Shown here: piece after piece, positions 15,906 to 23,822 of the stretch
Position numbering within the stretch: the first letter of the stretch is position 1
Layout of the letters: every line of letters begins with the position of its first letter
Program-made: the position numbers and the translations under genes
Assembly: GCA_040500365.1 (NCBI GenBank)
Contig: CP148031.1
Coordinates: forward strand, 2,480,001 to 2,544,000
DNA from: Dehalobacter alkaniphilus
Lineage (GTDB): Bacteria; Bacillota; Desulfitobacteriia; Desulfitobacteriales; Syntrophobotulaceae
Reading direction: 5' to 3'
DNA: 64,000 nt
Notes under the pieces: model-generated
Databases searched by the model: none
The model's input: only the letters and a program-made list of their open reading frames with translations
What the model was told of the DNA's origin: nothing

Positions 15906-16620
15906 CCCGCTCGCCTCCCTTTTCGCCAAGTACCGGGCGATCGTTCTGTTCGACTGCGAGACCACGGGCACGGACGTCGGCACCTGCCAGATCATAGAGC
16001 TGGCGGCCATGCGGATCGAGCAGACGAACAACGGCACGCTGCGCGTCGCCGGCAAGATGGACGCCTTCGTCCGGCTGCCGGATGGCGAGAAGATCCCGGA
16101 GAAGATCGTGGAGCTCACCGGCATCACCGACCAGATGCTCGCGTCCGAGGGCGTCGCTACATACAAGGCGGCCGCTCAGTTTGCCAAAATGCTGGTCGAG
16201 GGCCCGACACTCATGGCGGCCCATAATGCACAATTCGACCTCTTATTCGCCCGGGAGCTACTGAGAGGCCACAAGATCGGGCAGACGGCCTTTCTCGACA
16301 CCCTGACCGTCTACAAAGACCGCAGGCCATACCCGCACAAGCTCGCCAATGCCATCATCAGCTACGAGCTGACCGACAAGGTGCAGAACAGCCACCGGGC
16401 GATCGACGACGTTCTGGCCCTGCTTGAGGTGCTGAAGGCCATGGGCGCCGAGCGCGACGATCTCGCTGCCTACGTCAACATCTTCGGCTATAACGCCAAG
16501 TACGGCGTCAGCGGCTCGAGGATCGCCGGCGTCAGGTATGAGGCGCAGAGCTTCTGCAACATCATGACGCGCCCGGAGCAGACGCTCCCGGCCCGCGTGG
16601 CCCGGGGTGGTGCACGATGA
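15898..16620 (+). CDS. DnaQ-like 3'-5' exonuclease
   Basis: 240 residues with the DEDD exonuclease pattern: VLFDCETTG (Exo I), LMAAHNAQFDLLFARE (Exo II) and NSHRAIDDVLALLEVL (Exo III, DEDDh type). It probably acts in phage DNA replication proofreading or processing. The C-terminal 60 residues (ISGSRIAG-like region) are not part of the exonuclease fold. It overlaps the preceding DGR target by 8 nt and the next gene by 4 nt (ATGA), so it is translationally coupled within the early operon. Confidence 0.9.
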   Translation: MNNPLASLFAKYRAIVLFDCETTGTDVGTCQIIELAAMRIEQTNNGTLRVAGKMDAFVRLPDGEKIPEKIVELTGITDQMLASEGVATYKAAAQFAKMLVEGPTLMAAHNAQFDLLFARELLRGHKIGQTAFLDTLTVYKDRRPYPHKLANAIISYELTDKVQNSHRAIDDVLALLEVLKAMGAERDDLAAYVNIFGYNAKYGVSGSRIAGVRYEAQSFCNIMTRPEQTLPARVARGGAR

Positions 16621-16907
16621 CCAAGAGCCCACCCATTACCATCACCAGCGCAGAGCTCAGGGAGGCAGTCGAGAACGAACTCGACGCGCTGATCCCGGAC
16701 GGCCTCTGGAGCCGCGCCGAGCACTACGCACGCCGCAAGCTCGACCTTGCCCGGGAGCGCACCCCGGAGGTCGACTACTACGGCAACCAGTACCTCATAC
16801 TTCTGACGGCCGACATGGTCAAGGAGTTGAATTTTTCGGATTATACCATCGCCCGGAGCACGGCCATCATGGCCGGCAGGGCCGAAATGAAAGGAGCAAA
16901 CACATGA
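16617..16907 (+). CDS. Hypothetical phage protein
   Basis: 96 residues, mostly helical and charged (ELREAVENELDALIPDGLWSRAEHYARRKLDLA). No recognisable domain. Overlaps the exonuclease stop (ATGA) and the next gene's start (ATGA), so it is firmly embedded in the operon and likely real. Confidence 0.6.
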   Translation: MTKSPPITITSAELREAVENELDALIPDGLWSRAEHYARRKLDLARERTPEVDYYGNQYLILLTADMVKELNFSDYTIARSTAIMAGRAEMKGANT

Positions 16908-17992
16908 AAACAGGTAGAACACTTCAGGAACTCGCCATCGAGCTCGACCGTCAGCAGAAAGCCAAGCGCGACCTGCTGATCGACACCCCGGCCCTCAGCT
17001 TCGCGTTAGACCGTGACGCCGGCCGGATCGCTCTCAACATCAACAAGGGGCAGGGCCCCAGCGGCCTCGTCGAGATCGAGCAGATGGGCGTCAACGAAAT
17101 CGCTCACCGGCAGATCGGGCAGCATCTCGGGATCCCGGCTCGCTACTACGACAAAATGCGCAGCGACTTCCCTGAGCTTCTGGCGACCAATGTCAACGGC
17201 TGGTTTGAAAGGACGCCGGCCACCCGCATGATCCGCACGCTGGACGGAACCGCCCGCGCCTTCCTCTCTGACAAGTACCGCAGGATCGACAACTTCGAGG
17301 TAGCGCAGACTGTCCTCCCGATCATCCGCGACATGGATGGCGCTGCCGTCGAGAGCTGCGAGCTCACCGACGCCCGCATGTATCTGAAGGTCGTCAACCC
17401 GCGGATCACCGCCGAGGTCAAAAAGGGCGACATCGTGCAGGCCGGCCTTCTCATAACCAACAGCGAGACTGGGCAAGGCTCTGTCACCGTCAGCCCGCTG
17501 ATCTTCAGGCTGGTGTGCACCAACGGCATGATCGCAGCAGACAACAGCCTGCGCAAGTACCACGTCGGCCGGGCAAATGAAGCCGGCGACAACTTCGACA
17601 TTTACCGCGACGAGACCATAGAGGCCGATGACCGCGCCTTCATGATGAAGATCGAGGACACGGTCAGGGCGGCCGTCGATCAGGCCAAGTTCGAGCAGAT
17701 TGTGGGCCGTATGCGCGAGGCCACCGAGGCCAAGATGGAAGTCCGGGCTGTGCCGCAGGTCGTCGAGCTGGCCTCCAAGGAGTTCAGCCTGACGCAGGAC
17801 GAGGGCAACGGGATCCTCGGGCACCTTATTCAGGGCGGCGACCTCTCCCTCTACGGTCTGGCCAACGCCGTGACCCGCCACAGTCAGGACGTCACCAGCT
17901 ACGACCGGGCCACTGAGCTCGAGGCGACAGGCTGGCGCATGATGACCATGAGTCCGACCCTCTGGAGACGCCTGAACGAGGTGAACGCATGA
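16904..17992 (+). CDS. DUF932 family phage protein
   Basis: 362 residues. The sequence matches the DUF932 pattern common in phages and plasmids: a central AFLSDKYRRIDNFEV, followed by ESCELTDARMYLKVV, SNSETGQGSVTVSPLIFRLVC and NGMIAADNSLRKYHVG. Its biochemical role is unknown; relatives are found near recombination genes and are sometimes called YcfJ- or lambda-Ea-like. The ATG at 16904 follows AAAGGAG; a longer frame upstream only overlaps the preceding gene. Ends with ATGA overlap to the next gene. Confidence 0.8.
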   Translation: MKTGRTLQELAIELDRQQKAKRDLLIDTPALSFALDRDAGRIALNINKGQGPSGLVEIEQMGVNEIAHRQIGQHLGIPARYYDKMRSDFPELLATNVNGWFERTPATRMIRTLDGTARAFLSDKYRRIDNFEVAQTVLPIIRDMDGAAVESCELTDARMYLKVVNPRITAEVKKGDIVQAGLLITNSETGQGSVTVSPLIFRLVCTNGMIAADNSLRKYHVGRANEAGDNFDIYRDETIEADDRAFMMKIEDTVRAAVDQAKFEQIVGRMREATEAKMEVRAVPQVVELASKEFSLTQDEGNGILGHLIQGGDLSLYGLANAVTRHSQDVTSYDRATELEATGWRMMTMSPTLWRRLNEVNA

Positions 17993-18666
17993 GCCCACAC
18001 AGCGAGAGCCGCCCGGTAGTGACGGACGGCTCTCTGAGGAACGCCAGCAGCCTTCAAGTCCGCAGAACATCCCGCTCCAGTATATCACGGCTGAGAAGGA
18101 ACGCCAAGACCCGCCGCAGGAGGATCGCCCTCCTGCTGGCGGTGACGGCAGCCATCACGCTGGCCATCGTCCTGAGTAAGGTCTCGGGAGGTGGCGAGCC
18201 GACAGCCCTGACCACGCCGGCAGAAACGGCACAGCCGCCGGCCACGGCCACTCAAGCGCCAAGCCCGGCAGCGACAGAAACACCAACGCCGGCGCCGGCC
18301 CGCTATGAGCTGACGACTGACGAGCGCGATCTCGTCGAGCGCGTGGTCATGGCCGAGTCCGGCGGCGAGTCATACGAGGGGCAGGTGCTCGTCGCCCAGT
18401 GCATCCTCAACGCCTGCGAAATCGACGCAGAAAGGCCCGGGGAGGTCGTTGTGGACTATCAATACGCCAAGGCCCGCCCGGAGCCTACACAGAGCGTCAG
18501 GGACGCCGTGGCGGCCGTATTTGACCAAGGCGAGACCGCGGTCGACGCCCCTATTCTATATTTCTATAACCCGGCCAAGACGACGAGCCACTGGCATGAG
18601 ACGCAGGACTTCGTCATTGAGGTCGGAGGCCACCGCTTTTTTGCGGAGAAGGGAGCAGACAAATGA
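17989..18666 (+). CDS. Membrane-anchored cell wall hydrolase (SleB-like)
   Basis: 225 residues. A basic N-terminus leads to one membrane helix (IALLLAVTAAITLAIVLS). A Pro/Thr/Ala-rich linker follows, then a hydrolase-2/SleB domain beginning ERDLVERVVMAESGGESYEGQ with the expected catalytic glutamate region. It probably acts outside the membrane on peptidoglycan. Its place in the early operon rather than the lysis cassette is odd. It may alter the lysogen envelope or act in entry exclusion; that is inference. Confidence 0.75.
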   Translation: MSPHSESRPVVTDGSLRNASSLQVRRTSRSSISRLRRNAKTRRRRIALLLAVTAAITLAIVLSKVSGGGEPTALTTPAETAQPPATATQAPSPAATETPTPAPARYELTTDERDLVERVVMAESGGESYEGQVLVAQCILNACEIDAERPGEVVVDYQYAKARPEPTQSVRDAVAAVFDQGETAVDAPILYFYNPAKTTSHWHETQDFVIEVGGHRFFAEKGADK

Positions 18667-18929
18667 ACGAAAAGAACGCCGTCACCATCCTCTCGGATGC
18701 CCTGCTGGCCATGACCAACCGGGCCATCGAGGCCGAGCGTCAGGCTGCTGTCGAGAAGCAGCGGGCAGATGATTGGTACAGCTACTACCAAAACAAAGCC
18801 AAGGAGGCAGACGAGCTGAAGGCTCAGCTCGACGTCACAAGGCTCGAACGCAATAAACAGGAGGCCATCGCCAACGGGCTCAGATCTAAGCTCGGTGAGG
18901 CCGGAAAGGACGGTACCGCAAATGAGTGA
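18663..18929 (+). CDS. Small coiled-coil protein
   Basis: 88 residues, almost entirely charged helix (EAERQAAVEKQRADDWYSYY ... KEADELKAQLDVTRLERNKQ), predicted to form a coiled coil. It overlaps both neighbours by ATGA-type junctions. No known family. It directly precedes the Gam-like gene. Confidence 0.55.
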   Translation: MNEKNAVTILSDALLAMTNRAIEAERQAAVEKQRADDWYSYYQNKAKEADELKAQLDVTRLERNKQEAIANGLRSKLGEAGKDGTANE

Positions 18930-19578
18930 CAAGACTGTCGCCGCACTCGCGGCAGAACTGAACCCGGAGGCAAAAGCCCCGGAGACAACCGAGCAGCAGC
19001 CGGCACCCGTCGAGGAGCTGGCGCCCATCACCCTCGAGGAGCTCGAGGATCTCGCGCTTCCCGGAGACGCCCCGGAGGCGCCCGAGCGCCCGCCGTTCCG
19101 CATAGCTGACGATGGCTGCGCAGACTGGGCAGTCCGCAAGATATTAGAGGAAAAGCGCGAGTACGACCGCATCCGTGGTCTCGGAGAGCAGCAGATCGCG
19201 GCCCTTCAGGAGAAGATTGACCGAGCAAAGCGCCGGTTTGAACAGAACACCGGCTTCCTGACCGGCCACCTCTCCAGCTATTTCCTCACTGTGCCACACA
19301 AGGCGACCAAGACTACCGAGAAGTACCGGCTGCTCTCCGGCACCCTCACCCTGAAGCTCGGGCAGCCGAAGCCTGTGCCGGACGACGAGAAGCTGGTCAC
19401 ATGGCTCAAGGCCAACGGCTACAACGACATGATCAAGACCGAGGAGAAGCCGACATGGGGCGAGTTCAAGAAAAAGCTCACATTTACCGGCACCATGGCC
19501 ACGGTCGCCGAAACCGGCGAGATCGTCGACGGCATCACGGTGATCGAACAGCCCGACATCTTCACGGTGGACTTATAA
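18922..19578 (+). CDS. Gam-like host-nuclease inhibitor
   Basis: 218 residues. An acidic Pro/Glu-rich N-terminus of about 55 residues precedes a domain of the host-nuclease-inhibitor Gam (Mu-like) type. It shows FRIADDGCADWAVRKILEEK, a long coiled coil, then HLSSYFLTVPHK and KYRLLSGTLTLKLGQ. Such proteins coat double-stranded DNA ends and block RecBCD/AddAB. It lies next to an ERF annealing protein and SSB, making a coherent phage recombination module. ATG at 18922 overlaps the upstream stop. Confidence 0.8.
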   Translation: MSDKTVAALAAELNPEAKAPETTEQQPAPVEELAPITLEELEDLALPGDAPEAPERPPFRIADDGCADWAVRKILEEKREYDRIRGLGEQQIAALQEKIDRAKRRFEQNTGFLTGHLSSYFLTVPHKATKTTEKYRLLSGTLTLKLGQPKPVPDDEKLVTWLKANGYNDMIKTEEKPTWGEFKKKLTFTGTMATVAETGEIVDGITVIEQPDIFTVDL

Positions 19579-19589
19579 GGAGGCGCGAC

Positions 19590-20417
19590 ATGGCAGAGAC
19601 GAACGCAGCGGCCGACAAGGCCGCAGAAAAGACCAAGACCACCAGCATCCCACGGGAAAACCTGACGCTCCAGCGCAAGTTTGTGGAGCTGCGGAGAGCC
19701 TGCCCGAAGATTGTCAAGGAGCGCCACAGCGAGAGCGTCAAGTATAAATACGCCAAGATCTACGACGTGTGGGAGGCCGTCACCCCCATCATGAACGAGG
19801 TCGGCGTCAACTTTGAGATCATCAAAGAGGTGGCGACCAAGACCGACGAGCATGGCAACCCTGTCTACTGGTCGACCATGCAGATCAAGACCTCCAACGG
19901 CGACAAGCTCATGTTCCTCTACGAGGCCGACCTCACGATCCAGTGGACGGACGTGGACAATGAGGACGACATCCTTCAGGTGACTGTGCACGCCGTCGGT
20001 TGGAACGACGACCCGGCCAAGGCCAAGGGCGCCGCTCACACTTATGCCCTGAAGTATTACCTCTTTGAAAAGTTCTCAATCGACCAAGGCGAGGACGACC
20101 CCGACAACAATGACTTCAGTGCGCAAGGAAAAGCCGGTCAGGGCCAAGGACGCGGGCAGAGTAATGGTAACACCCGCCCGGGAGGAAACGGGCCGCAGAA
20201 CGGCGCACAGGACGCCACAGGCCCCAAGCTGCTCAGCGACGCCCAGCTCAATCGGCTCTACAAAAAATCGGAGGCCGCCGGCATGACGAAAGAGGCCACC
20301 GACAAGCGGATCCTTGAGAAATACCACAAACAGAACCCGGCCGCCCTCTCGCGGGCCGAATATGACGAGATTTGCGAGGCGCTTGACGCCGCAGCAGTCC
20401 AAGGAGGTGGCGCCTGA
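19590..20417 (+). CDS. ERF-family single-strand annealing protein
   Basis: 275 residues. The ERF domain occupies about residues 25-165 (LQRKFVELRRACPKIVKE, KYKYAKIYDVWEAVTPIM, AKAKGAAHTYALKYYLFEKF). A Gly/Asn/Gln-rich linker and a C-terminal helical domain follow. ERF proteins anneal complementary single strands in phage recombination, working with SSB, which is the next gene and overlaps by 1 nt. ATG at 19590 is preceded by AAGGAGG. Confidence 0.9.
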   Translation: MAETNAAADKAAEKTKTTSIPRENLTLQRKFVELRRACPKIVKERHSESVKYKYAKIYDVWEAVTPIMNEVGVNFEIIKEVATKTDEHGNPVYWSTMQIKTSNGDKLMFLYEADLTIQWTDVDNEDDILQVTVHAVGWNDDPAKAKGAAHTYALKYYLFEKFSIDQGEDDPDNNDFSAQGKAGQGQGRGQSNGNTRPGGNGPQNGAQDATGPKLLSDAQLNRLYKKSEAAGMTKEATDKRILEKYHKQNPAALSRAEYDEICEALDAAAVQGGGA

Positions 20418-20815
20418 TGCTTAACCACACCGACCTCATGGGGCGCCTGACACGCGACCCGGAGCTCCGATACACGACCACCGGCGTCCCGGTCTGCACC
20501 TTCACGCTGGCCAGCGACACTGGCCGCAAGCGTGACGACGGCAGCCGGATCACCAATTTCATCGACTGCGTCGCGTGGCGCAATACGGCCGAGTTCGCCG
20601 CCAAGTACCTGAACAAGGGCCGCCTCGTGGTGGTAGAGGGCGAGCTCGAGACCCGCACCTACGAGAAGGATGGCGCCAAGCGTAAGGTCACAGAGGTCAA
20701 CGTCAAGAGCATCCACTTCGCAGACAGCAAGAAGGAGCCCGGAGGCCAGCCGGACACAGAGCCGGCCGGCGACGGCTTCGTGGAGGTGGACGACGATGGG
20801 GATCTTCCGTTTTAG
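20417..20815 (+). CDS. ssb: Single-stranded DNA-binding protein
   Basis: 132 residues. Complete OB fold (LMGRLTRDPELRYTTTGVPV, ITNFIDCVAWRNTAEFAAKY, GRLVVVEGELETRTYEKDG). It ends in the acidic tip VDDDGDLPF, which recruits partner proteins. It is part of the Gam-ERF-SSB cluster. The stop of ERF overlaps its ATG, so the two are co-translated. Confidence 0.96.
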   Translation: MLNHTDLMGRLTRDPELRYTTTGVPVCTFTLASDTGRKRDDGSRITNFIDCVAWRNTAEFAAKYLNKGRLVVVEGELETRTYEKDGAKRKVTEVNVKSIHFADSKKEPGGQPDTEPAGDGFVEVDDDGDLPF

Positions 20816-20827
20816 CAAAGCGTCCGC

Positions 20828-20846
20828 AGGACGTCCGAACGATGTC
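20828..20846 (+). repeat. GGACGTCCG-type repeat, copy 1
   Basis: AGGACGTCCG followed by AACGATGTC. It is a 19-bp near-copy (two mismatches) of exact repeats at 21282-21300 and 28889-28907. It lies in the gap between ssb and the replication initiator gene and may be an iteron or protein-binding site. Confidence 0.55.
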
Positions 20847-20895
20847 ACAATGACGTCCTCGGGCGCACATTCGCACAAGGGAGGAGGTGATGACC

Positions 20896-21741
20896 GTGGC
20901 ATGGCTCGAAGTGCACCAAACATTAAAAGACCACCGCAAGACTCTGGCGGCAGCCGACGAGCTCGAGGTGGAGCCTGTTCACATGATGGGGATGCTGGTC
21001 TCCTTTTGGCTGTGGGCCCTCGACAACGCGCCGGACGGCATACTGGCCGGCATTACGTCAAGGACAATAGCCCGGGCAGCCCAGTGGAAAGGCGACGCCG
21101 ATCGCTTCGTGGAGGCTCTGACCGCTTCCGGGTGGCTTGAAAACACCGAGAACGGGCTCGAGATCCACGACTGGTATGAGTACGCCGGCAAGCTAATTGA
21201 CCGCCGGAAGGCAGACGCAGAGCGAGCTCGGAAGAAACGCGCAGCCGCCTCGGTCTCTCCTTCCGTCGGCACTACATCCGCAGGACGTCCGCACGACGTC
21301 GGACGGATGTCCGCAGGCACAGTACAGTACAGTACAGCACCTAACAGCACAATACCAATTAAACCCTCTAACGAGGGTAATGACGAACCGGGGGAGCCGA
21401 CACCGTCAGCTCAGGATCGAAGATTTGCCGAGTTTTGGCAATCGTACCCCAAGAAGGTCGGAAAAAAGGCCGCCCTCGGCTCGTGGAAACGCATCAAGCC
21501 GGACGCCGCTCTCTTTGACAAGATCATGGCAGCCGTGGAGGCAGCCAAGGGATCAAAACAATGGCAGCGCGACGATGGCCAATATATACCGAACCCCGCC
21601 ACATGGCTCAATCAGGGCCGATGGGACGATGAACTCGAGGAGGTGAAAACGCATGGCGCTGGAGCCAATCAGCAGCATACTGGGCAGGGCGACGGATCCT
21701 TCGCCCTCTCCGGCTTCAAGCCGGCGGGAGACGAGGACTGA
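20896..21741 (+). CDS. Phage replication initiator / replisome organiser (DnaD-like)
   Basis: About 281 residues. The N-terminal winged-helix part (AWLEVHQTLKDHRKTLAAAD ... ASGWLENTENGLEIHDWYEY) is typical of phage replisome organisers. A low-complexity linker contains the GGACGTCCG repeat. A C-terminal domain follows with FAEFWQSYPKKVGKKAALGSW and NPATWLNQGRWDDE, as in helicase-loading proteins. I prefer the GTG at 20896, which is 8 nt from AGGAGG; the GTG/ATG at 20887/20890 overlap that site. It is followed by an overlapping DnaC-like loader gene. Confidence 0.85.
   Translation: MAWLEVHQTLKDHRKTLAAADELEVEPVHMMGMLVSFWLWALDNAPDGILAGITSRTIARAAQWKGDADRFVEALTASGWLENTENGLEIHDWYEYAGKLIDRRKADAERARKKRAAASVSPSVGTTSAGRPHDVGRMSAGTVQYSTAPNSTIPIKPSNEGNDEPGEPTPSAQDRRFAEFWQSYPKKVGKKAALGSWKRIKPDAALFDKIMAAVEAAKGSKQWQRDDGQYIPNPATWLNQGRWDDELEEVKTHGAGANQQHTGQGDGSFALSGFKPAGDED
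21282..21300 (+). repeat. GGACGTCCG-type repeat, copy 2 (inside initiator gene)
   Basis: AGGACGTCCGCACGACGTC is identical to 28889-28907. It is followed by another GGACGGATGTCC and then a short AGTAC tandem (21319-21336). A repeat-rich patch inside a replication initiator gene is a usual place for a phage origin, so this region is a candidate ori. Confidence 0.55.
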
Positions 21742-22636
21742 CGACAGTCAACCCGACGAGGCCGAACGCTACATAATGAGCAACGACCCGCGGGCTGAGG
21801 GAATGAACCCGCCGCAGCCCGTTCCGTGTGAATACTGCGGGGCTATGAGATACACCAAGGGCTTCAACTTCGGCAACAAGATCTACTGGATGCCGACAGG
21901 CCCGGAGCTCTGCACCTGCCCGGAGGCGGTCAAGGCCCACGAACAGGCTGAGGCTGAACGGCTGGCCAAAGAGGAAGCCGAGCACAAGGCCGAGGAGGCC
22001 CGAAAGCTCAAGGATCGGATCCGTAGGATCATCGGCGAGTCAGGGATGGGCGAACGCTTCCTTCGCCGGACGTTCGAGACCTTCCAGATCACCGACGATA
22101 ACCAGAGCGCGGCCAAGACCGCCAAGCGATACGCCGACGCCTTCGACGACCTCATGCCAAAGCGCGGACAGCCGGAGCCCGGACGCAACGGCCTGTTTAT
22201 AGCCGGGCCAAAGGGTACGGGCAAGACCCACCTCGCTGCGGCGATCGCCAATCAGCTCATACAGAAGGGCACGCCGGTGATCTGCATGACCATGATCGAC
22301 CTGCTCGAGCGAATCAAGCGGACATTTGCCAAGGAGGGCGCCGACGAGGGCGCCGTGCTCTCTCTCTACAAGACCGTGCCGCTACTCGTCATTGACGATA
22401 TGGGCAAGGAACCGCCGACCGAGTGGGCAGTCTCCACCATCTACAACATCATCAACGGCCGGTACGAGGCATATCTGCCGACCGTCGTCACGACAAACTA
22501 CGACGACAAGGCGCTGATCACCCGGATGACGCCACAGGCAACCCGGGACAGCATCACAGCCGAGGCCACGATCGACCGTCTCATGGAAATGTGCAGGGGC
22601 GTCGTCCTGACTGGTCAGAGCTGGAGAGCGAGGTGA
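21653..22636 (+). CDS. DnaC-like helicase loader ATPase
   Basis: 327 residues. A cysteine cluster (C59, C62, C87, C89) precedes a coiled region and a AAA+ ATPase with Walker A AGPKGTGKTHLA (from residue 184) and Walker B LLVIDDMGKE. These load the replicative helicase at the phage origin. The ATG at 21653 overlaps the initiator gene by 89 nt and has a very good GAGGAGGTG site. A later ATG at 21776 is possible but would keep the whole ATPase. Confidence 0.9.
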   Translation: MALEPISSILGRATDPSPSPASSRRETRTDDSQPDEAERYIMSNDPRAEGMNPPQPVPCEYCGAMRYTKGFNFGNKIYWMPTGPELCTCPEAVKAHEQAEAERLAKEEAEHKAEEARKLKDRIRRIIGESGMGERFLRRTFETFQITDDNQSAAKTAKRYADAFDDLMPKRGQPEPGRNGLFIAGPKGTGKTHLAAAIANQLIQKGTPVICMTMIDLLERIKRTFAKEGADEGAVLSLYKTVPLLVIDDMGKEPPTEWAVSTIYNIINGRYEAYLPTVVTTNYDDKALITRMTPQATRDSITAEATIDRLMEMCRGVVLTGQSWRAR

Positions 22637-22641
22637 GAACC

Positions 22642-22841
22642 GTGGCCAAGAAAAAGCTGCCGCGGGCAACCGCAAAGCCGGAGCCCCCGCTCCTCCAATT
22701 CGCTCTATACGGGCCGGACGCCAACGTGTGCCCGTTCTGCTGCTCGTTCCTCTCTTTTGCGGGGGGGGGGGGGTAGCTGCTGGCCCACCTAAATGCCCGG
22801 TTTGCGGGCAACCAATCCAATACGAAGGAGGCAAAGCATGA
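22642..22841 (+). pseudogene. Zinc-ribbon gene interrupted at a 13-G tract (frameshift or phase-variable)
   Basis: A frame beginning GTG at 22642 after GAGGTGA encodes KKKLPRATAKPEPPL...NVCPFCCSFLSFAGGGG and then stops inside a run of 13 G (22761-22773). One more G, or two fewer, would continue the frame as VAAGPPKCPVCGQPIQYEG and end at the TGA that overlaps the next gene's ATG. This completes a CPFC...CPVC zinc ribbon. The tract therefore controls whether the protein is full length. Either the locus is slippage-variable or the tract length is a sequencing error. Confidence 0.65.
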
Positions 22842-23227
22842 AACTCGTTTATATTTGCTCCCCGTGCCGCGGGGACTATGAAAAAAACATCATCAAGGCG
22901 CAGGGGTACTGCCGGGAAGCGATCAGCATGGGAGTCATCCCGATCGCCCCTCACGTCTACTTTACCCAATTTCTCAGCGATTTATACCCCGAGGAGAGAA
23001 AACTCGGGATGACCGCCGGCCTCGAGCTTCTGAAGCTCTGCACAGAGGTGTGGGTGTACGGTATGGCCAACCCGAGCGAGGGCATGGTCGCCGAGATCAA
23101 GCTGGCCGAAAAGCTCGGAATCCCCGTGCGGGACGCGGTCGAAGTATATCAAACCCAATTCAAGAACAGCCACTCCCGCTCGTTCTACCGCATGGCACAA
23201 CAAGGAGGTGGGCACGGTGGCGAATAG
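22838..23227 (+). CDS. DUF4406 / nucleoside deoxyribosyltransferase-like protein
   Basis: 129 residues. MKLVYICSPCRGDYEKNIIKAQ matches the opening of DUF4406 proteins, relatives of nucleoside 2-deoxyribosyltransferases. A later VWVYGMANPSEGMVAEIKLA segment carries the conserved SxGMxxE. Such proteins may act on nucleosides or nucleotides, here possibly tuning phage nucleotide pools. ATG at 22838 follows GAAGGAGG and overlaps the presumed end of the zinc-ribbon gene. Confidence 0.8.
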   Translation: MKLVYICSPCRGDYEKNIIKAQGYCREAISMGVIPIAPHVYFTQFLSDLYPEERKLGMTAGLELLKLCTEVWVYGMANPSEGMVAEIKLAEKLGIPVRDAVEVYQTQFKNSHSRSFYRMAQQGGGHGGE

Positions 23228-23822
23228 ATACGACCCAACCAAGAACTCGGAAGGCTACCGAGACCCTACGCCATACGAGGCGCTGCAAAAGCAGGCCCGC
23301 AACCAGATCAGAGGAAAGCAGTCCCGGATCGCCGGCGAGCATTTTGAGAACATGATCTCAGCGGCCTGTGCCCTCTATGAGGAACGACGGATCGCCAAGA
23401 TCGAGAAAACGCCGGAACCCATGAAGCCGCTGCGGGCTCCCAACCAGCTCGGCCAGTTCCTCGCCTGCTACACCAAGGCCGCGCAGCCGGACTATAAAGG
23501 CACGCTGAAGGGCGGCCGGGCCGTGGTCTTTGAAGCGAAACACACGGACGACGAGAAGATCGAGCGCCGGCGCCTGACACAGGAACAGCTCGACGCTCTG
23601 GAGGGGCACCACCAGCTCGGTGCGCTGGCCTTCGTTCTCGTCTCAATCGGCCTCAGCGGCTTCTACCGCGTGCCGTGGCCGGTGTGGCGCGACATGGCCA
23701 GTATCTACGGTCGCCAATACATGAAGCACGCCGAACTCGAGCCCTACGAAGTGCCGGCCGTCGCCGGATACATCAAGCTGCTGGACGGCATAGACGCCCA
23801 GCCAAAGGAGGAAAAGTCATGA
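23217..23822 (+). CDS. RecU-like Holliday junction resolvase
   Basis: 201 residues. Conserved RecU/restriction-like features: GEHFENMISAACALYEERRIA, then PDYKGTLKGGRAVVFEAKHTD (the acidic and E-x-K nuclease core), then LEGHHQLGALAFVLVSI and FYRVPWPVWRDM. It resolves branched DNA before packaging. Start chosen as GTG at 23217, 8 nt after AAGGAGG; the GTG at 23208 overlaps that site. Overlaps the next gene by ATGA. Confidence 0.88.
   Translation: MANRYDPTKNSEGYRDPTPYEALQKQARNQIRGKQSRIAGEHFENMISAACALYEERRIAKIEKTPEPMKPLRAPNQLGQFLACYTKAAQPDYKGTLKGGRAVVFEAKHTDDEKIERRRLTQEQLDALEGHHQLGALAFVLVSIGLSGFYRVPWPVWRDMASIYGRQYMKHAELEPYEVPAVAGYIKLLDGIDAQPKEEKS

Noticed and set aside
14010..16166. Long minus-strand open frame (718 codons) across the Toprim-like, zinc-ribbon and DGR-target genes
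   Set aside because: It is the antisense of three well-supported plus-strand genes in GC-rich DNA, is very rich in Val, Gly and Asp, has no ribosome site and no recognisable domain.
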